Positions 32,517 to 35,697 of a stretch of DNA of 35,697 bases are shown here, in pieces. Source of the stretch: Terriglobia bacterium. Its GTDB lineage: Bacteria > Acidobacteriota > Terriglobia > Bryobacterales > Bryobacteraceae. Below the pieces are notes generated by a model. That model ran no database searches, had not been told where the DNA came from, and saw only the letters and a list, made by a program, of their open reading frames with translations. A program made the translations under genes and the position numbers. Numbering within the stretch: position 1 is the stretch's first letter; every line of letters starts with the position of its first letter. The stretch is taken from contig JAIQFL010000088.1 in NCBI GenBank assembly GCA_020073365.1, forward strand, positions 1-35,697. Reading direction: 5' to 3'.

Positions 32517-33426
32517 TGTTCAGTGTCCTCGAAACCCTACAATAACCCAAAATGGGTTGTGGGGCAACTTTTAAAAGACCAAAGGAACCACTACCATCAG
32601 AGCGCAGGAATGGTTACCTATGTCTTCGCGAATAACCTAAAACGGGTTCCCATCGTTGCTCTGCCGGGGCGTTGACCGAGGTTTGGGCCGACGGCTTCTG
32701 CGTCCTAAACAACGGGATGCGGCGGGGCCCGGCTACGGGCGGCAACATGGATGGCGTACAGGGGCGTTGCATACAACAATACAATCGACAAGACGAGGGA
32801 TTGCTTTAGGGCGGATTCCTTCTTTTTTTGGCAACGGGCCGGGGCCAAGCCGATAAACCAGTTTTCCAATGATGCAGGGAGCGGCGAGTATGCGAGGCTG
32901 ACCGGGTAGCGACAGCCGGGCTTTGCCCGTTTGGGCAGATAGACTAACAGCCCCGGCTTGACCACCTAACTTGACCAGCTGCGGAATTTGCGCATTGCGT
33001 ACGGTTGCGAGTTGGCGGATAGCCGAGTCCGCGGGAAGCGGCTGAAGGAGTGGATTGACGGTCGTAGCGCGATGTAGGCGGTGCCCAAGGACTCGTTCTG
33101 GGCGATGGTGTTGCCTCCCCATCGTGCGATCGAGGTAGTCTGCACGCGGTCGAGGAAACGGTCCCGCTGGCCTCTGTAGAGCCATACCCAGCGAAAGAAT
33201 TCGCATCTCCCCGTGCTTCAATCCCCGCTGCTTGTTCCGGCCCTGTGCCGTTAGATCGGCCTCCTGCGCGGCTTTACGTCACAACAGACCGGGAATCGGC
33301 TGGACGTTCGCGCCTGGGGCCCACTCATTAAGAACAAGCTTTTCTACTACGGAAACTGTTCGTCCATCACTGCCCACCTCTGCAAGCGCAGGGCTTATAT
33401 TAGTGGTCTACAAGGAGGGCTTCTTC
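32517..33426. other. Intergenic region right of the restriction system
   Basis: Open frames are present on both strands in these 910 bases, but none resembles a protein I recognise. Only the two AACC-N6-GGGTT sites at 32541-32648 and the ribosome-binding site for the next gene (AAGGAGGG at 33412-33419) stand out. It may contain decayed genes left by insertion of the restriction system. Confidence 0.55.
32541..32648. promoter_or_regulatory. Paired palindromic sites upstream of the methyltransferase
   Basis: AATAACCCAAAATGGGTT (32541-32558) and AATAACCTAAAACGGGTT (32631-32648) share 16 of 18 bases and are 90 bases apart in the same orientation. The first contains a perfect inverted repeat (AACCCA, AAA, TGGGTT). 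They lie 25 and 115 bases before the TTG start and share AACC-N6-GGG with the site before the controller gene. A C-protein operator for the methyltransferase promoter is the suggested role. Confidence 0.45.
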
Positions 33427-34656
33427 ATGAATCCCCTGTCACGCCGCGATTTACTGGGCTTAGCCGTCGCGTTGCCTTCGGCAGCCCTGTGGGGCGACTA
33501 CCGGGCCCTGGCCGCTTCCAGTGTGAACCGCGTCAAAATCACCAACATCCGAGCCATGGCGATCAAGAACATTTCCGGAAACTGTCTCATCCGCATCGAT
33601 ACCGATAGCGGGCTGACTGGGTACGGCGAGGCCGGCGTCACCGGGCCGATGGCGCGCGCCCGCATCGAGACCATGAAGAACCTGCTGATTGGCAAGGACC
33701 CGCTGGCCATTGAGGTTCACTTCCACAATATGACCAGCCTGATGCACACCTACATGGCGCACATTCCGACCATCAGCGGCATCGATATCGCGCTCTGGGA
33801 CCTGGCGGGGAAGATCATAGGCGCACCGGTGACCACGCTCCTGGGCGGCCCTTTTCGCGAATCCATCCCCATGTACTCGCACGGTCTTGGCCTGAATATG
33901 CTTGACAAGGCTTCCTGTCGCGATTGGGCTCAACGGATCAAAACAATGCCGGAAGGATTCACGGCCTTCAAGAACGGCATCGACACGGTCTTGGGGGTTC
34001 CGGCGGCGCGATTCGCCGCTACGCTCACCACCCAGCAACTTCGCGACGTCGCCCGCGCCTATGGCAACTGCCGGGAGGCGGTAGGCGAGGACATCGATAT
34101 TGCGGTGCATTGCCACAACGAATTGGACACGCCCAGCGCCATCGCCGTGGCCAAGTCCGTGGAGGCGATGAACCCCCTGTTTATTGAGGACGCGCTGAAC
34201 CCGCCATTTTCCGAAGCCTGGATGGCGCTTCGCCGCTCGACGCGCGTGCCTCTGCTCACGGGTGAGAAATTGGAGATGGTGCGCGGCTTCAAACCATTCG
34301 TGGACAACCAGGCCGTGGATATTATTCACCCGGATCTGGCGTTCGCCGGGGGATTCACGGGGGTGAAGAAGATCGCCGACTACGCGGCACTCTTTCGCAC
34401 GCCGGTGGCGCTGCACAACGTCGGCTCGCTGGTGCTGACCTACGCCAATGCCCACTTCGGCGCCTCCATCCAGAACTTCTACCGGTCGGAAAGTCAGCTC
34501 GGGCGGACGGGTCACTACATCGAAGGAATGGCCGCAGGCAGCCCGCCCGAAGTGCGCAAGGGACTTCTCAAGGTGCCCACCGGGCCGGGTCTGGGGCTGG
34601 AGATCAACCCCGATTTCCTGAAGCAGAACCTGGCGGCCGGGGAAGAGTACTGGTAG
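33427..34656 (+). CDS. Exported enolase-superfamily enzyme (mandelate racemase/muconate lactonizing type)
   Basis: The 409-residue protein carries a Tat-like signal (MNPLSRRDLLGLAVALPSAAL; SRRD resembles SRRxFL). The capping domain runs to about residue 135, and a TIM barrel follows with DIAVHCHNELD, LFIEDALNP, LLTGEKLE and VALHNVGS as candidate acid/base and metal regions. Related proteins include galactonate-type dehydratases. The substrate is unknown; periplasmic sugar-acid metabolism is inferred. A very good ribosome-binding site (AAGGAGGG, eight bases before the ATG) fixes the start at 33427. Unlike the family member at 9921 it is exported. Confidence 0.85.
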   Translation: MNPLSRRDLLGLAVALPSAALWGDYRALAASSVNRVKITNIRAMAIKNISGNCLIRIDTDSGLTGYGEAGVTGPMARARIETMKNLLIGKDPLAIEVHFHNMTSLMHTYMAHIPTISGIDIALWDLAGKIIGAPVTTLLGGPFRESIPMYSHGLGLNMLDKASCRDWAQRIKTMPEGFTAFKNGIDTVLGVPAARFAATLTTQQLRDVARAYGNCREAVGEDIDIAVHCHNELDTPSAIAVAKSVEAMNPLFIEDALNPPFSEAWMALRRSTRVPLLTGEKLEMVRGFKPFVDNQAVDIIHPDLAFAGGFTGVKKIADYAALFRTPVALHNVGSLVLTYANAHFGASIQNFYRSESQLGRTGHYIEGMAAGSPPEVRKGLLKVPTGPGLGLEINPDFLKQNLAAGEEYW

Positions 34657-34663
34657 CCAACAA

Positions 34664-34695
34664 CTCACCGCGGAGACGCGCGGCTCCGCGGTGAG
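34664..34695. terminator. Bidirectional terminator-type hairpin
   Basis: CTCACCGCGGAG (34664-34675) pairs perfectly with CTCCGCGGTGAG (34684-34695) around an 8-base loop. The stem is nearly T-flanked on the right (CTTGTTCTTTT). It lies between the convergent enolase-superfamily gene and TonB-receptor relic, and could serve both. Confidence 0.8.
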
Positions 34696-34711
34696 CTTGT
34701 TCTTTTCCTCG

Positions 34712-35540
34712 CTAGAAATACAGCTTCAGCGCCAACTGCAATTGGCGAGGCGAATTGAACTGGCTTGTGGCGCCGGTCAGCACCCCGAAAGTCTGGCTTT
34801 GTAACGAAGTGGAGCCTGACCCGAAGCGCACACGATTGAAGATGTTGAACGCCTCGGCGCGGAATTCCAGACTGGTTTTTTCCCGGATCGGGAACGCGCG
34901 CGTGACGGATAGGTTCTCATTGAGGTTCGGGAACAACCGGAGCTTCGGATTGTAACGGGTCTCGTTCCCAATGCTGTTCAAGGATGTCGCGCTCCCCTGG
35001 TTCGGAAAGGGGCCGGACCCGTAGGGCGCGAAGAAATGGTCTACGCCGGGATCGAAGCTGCCGCTGAAGGAGGGTTGCCAGCCGTCGTATGACGTGACGT
35101 AGGCGGGAACGCGACCACCCGCGCCGCTGGCGTAGATGGGCAGAGTCAGCGAGGTGCCCACGCCCACGGGCGTGCCGCTATCGTAGACGAGAATGCCGGC
35201 CAAGCGCCAGTTCCCGACGATCCAGGCGGCCGGGCCTGATTGAAACATACTCTTGCCCTTGCCGAATGGCAGATCGTAGACACCCGAAAACTTGAAATCG
35301 TGGGTCACATCAAACTGGCCGATCGACTTCTCCAGGCCGCGGTTGAAAGAGTCCGCCGCGTATTGGACACCCCAGGCCGTGTCGGAGTCGGTCAGGATCT
35401 TCGAGAACGCGTAGGATGCCTGGAGGATCAGACCGTGCGTCAAGCGCTTGGAAAAACTGGCGATCACCGCGTGGTAGGTCGAGTGGCCACTGTGATCGCC
35501 CTGGCCCGATTTCGCAGGGAAGGGGCGCCGTGCGGGACGA
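34712..35540 (-). pseudogene. C-terminal fragment of a TonB-dependent receptor
   Basis: The minus strand encodes the end of an Oar-like beta-barrel: GHSTYHAVIASFSKRL, LQASYAFSKIL, FSGVYDLPFGKGKS, FRAEAFNIFNRVRFG and a final LQLALKLYF. The same landmarks occur near the end of the receptor at 17795-21613. About 260 residues remain of a protein that should exceed 1000. Similarity stops near 35520-35540, where the frame runs on to 35653 with unrelated sequence, and another partial gene ends at 35563. Signal peptide, plug and most of the barrel are missing, so it is non-functional. Confidence 0.8.
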
Positions 35541-35562
35541 TCTTTCAGCCTAAAAACGGCAG

Positions 35563-35697
35563 TTAGCCGGTGGCATCGGCGAGCCGACCAGTGCTTCCGA
35601 TGACCTTGCCACCGAGGAATTGACGAAACGCGGCGCTGAGAATCAGCTTCCACCTCTCCCGTTGCGTCAACTGCTCCGCAGTCGTTTTGATTCGCTT
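35563..35697 (-). CDS. Partial gene at the window edge (3' end only)
   Basis: A 44-codon open frame enters from the right edge and stops at 35563. The peptide (...TTAEQLTQRERWKLILSAAFRQF...) is helical, charged and coding-like. I do not recognise it. It ends 23 or more bases from the point where the receptor fragment loses similarity, so it may belong to the element that truncated that gene. Confidence 0.35.
   Translation of the reverse strand, partial: KRIKTTAEQLTQRERWKLILSAAFRQFLGGKVIGSTGRLADATG

Noticed and set aside
32733..33221. 162-codon minus-strand frame in the gap right of the restriction system
   Set aside because: No recognisable motif and no ribosome-binding site; Arg/Pro/Leu-rich composition. 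A decayed gene cannot be excluded.

Overview
The window looks like a chromosomal segment of a soil acidobacterium of the Solibacter/Bryobacter type. I base this on the high-GC coding style, large Oar-like TonB-dependent receptors with an N-terminal carboxypeptidase-regulatory domain, secreted DUF1080 and enolase-superfamily proteins, and several short dispersed repeats in the intergenic spaces. The taxonomic call is inference; no rRNA gene is present.

Layout. 1-687 is a non-coding, C-rich leader with a strong stem-loop. 688-3742 holds a single-chain NfnAB-type transhydrogenase (flavin/FeS) overlapping a rubrerythrin-like gene. 3852-5611 (minus) holds a membrane-anchored protein and a two-domain RCK potassium channel. 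A tRNA-Lys(TTT) at 5746-5821 is followed 17 bp later by the C-terminal relic of a tyrosine integrase, the mark of an old insertion. 6387-12007 carries a secreted DUF1080 protein, a small ferredoxin, a secreted unknown, a small helical protein, an enolase-superfamily enzyme, and two truncated citrate-synthase genes joined 5' to 5'. 12073-13397 has a nucleotidyltransferase/partner pair (minus) and a secreted two-BON-domain protein with a clear terminator. 13430-16554 is a polytopic membrane glycosyltransferase-like gene translationally coupled to a BadF/NAGK-type kinase.

A 5.1-kb segment (about 16573-21626) with a DUF2188 gene, a probable TIR/deoxyribosyltransferase-like gene and a 1272-residue TonB-dependent receptor is bounded by 46-bp direct repeats that are the overlapping tails of a kinase and a YdcF-like gene. 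22373-24846 is an ABC ATPase/permease pair. 25256-29720 (minus) is a late haem-synthesis cluster, apbE-hemE-hemH-hemG, with ATGA/GTGA overlaps between the first three genes.

30806-32516 is a compact Type II restriction-modification system: a controller (C) protein, a BamHI-family endonuclease in which every catalytic and GGATCC-contact residue I can align is kept, and a convergent beta-class DNA methyltransferase whose DPPF motif differs from the SPPY motif expected of BamHI-type m4C enzymes. AACC-N6-GGG sites lie upstream of both the controller gene and the methyltransferase and are candidate operators. 33427-34656 is a second, Tat-exported enolase-superfamily enzyme, and the right end holds a truncated TonB receptor tail cut by another partial gene.

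The most interesting points are the BamHI-like system with its candidate operators, the repeat-bounded 5.1-kb cargo segment with the TIR-like/DUF2188 pair, the citrate-synthase junction, and three families of dispersed repeats each present twice.
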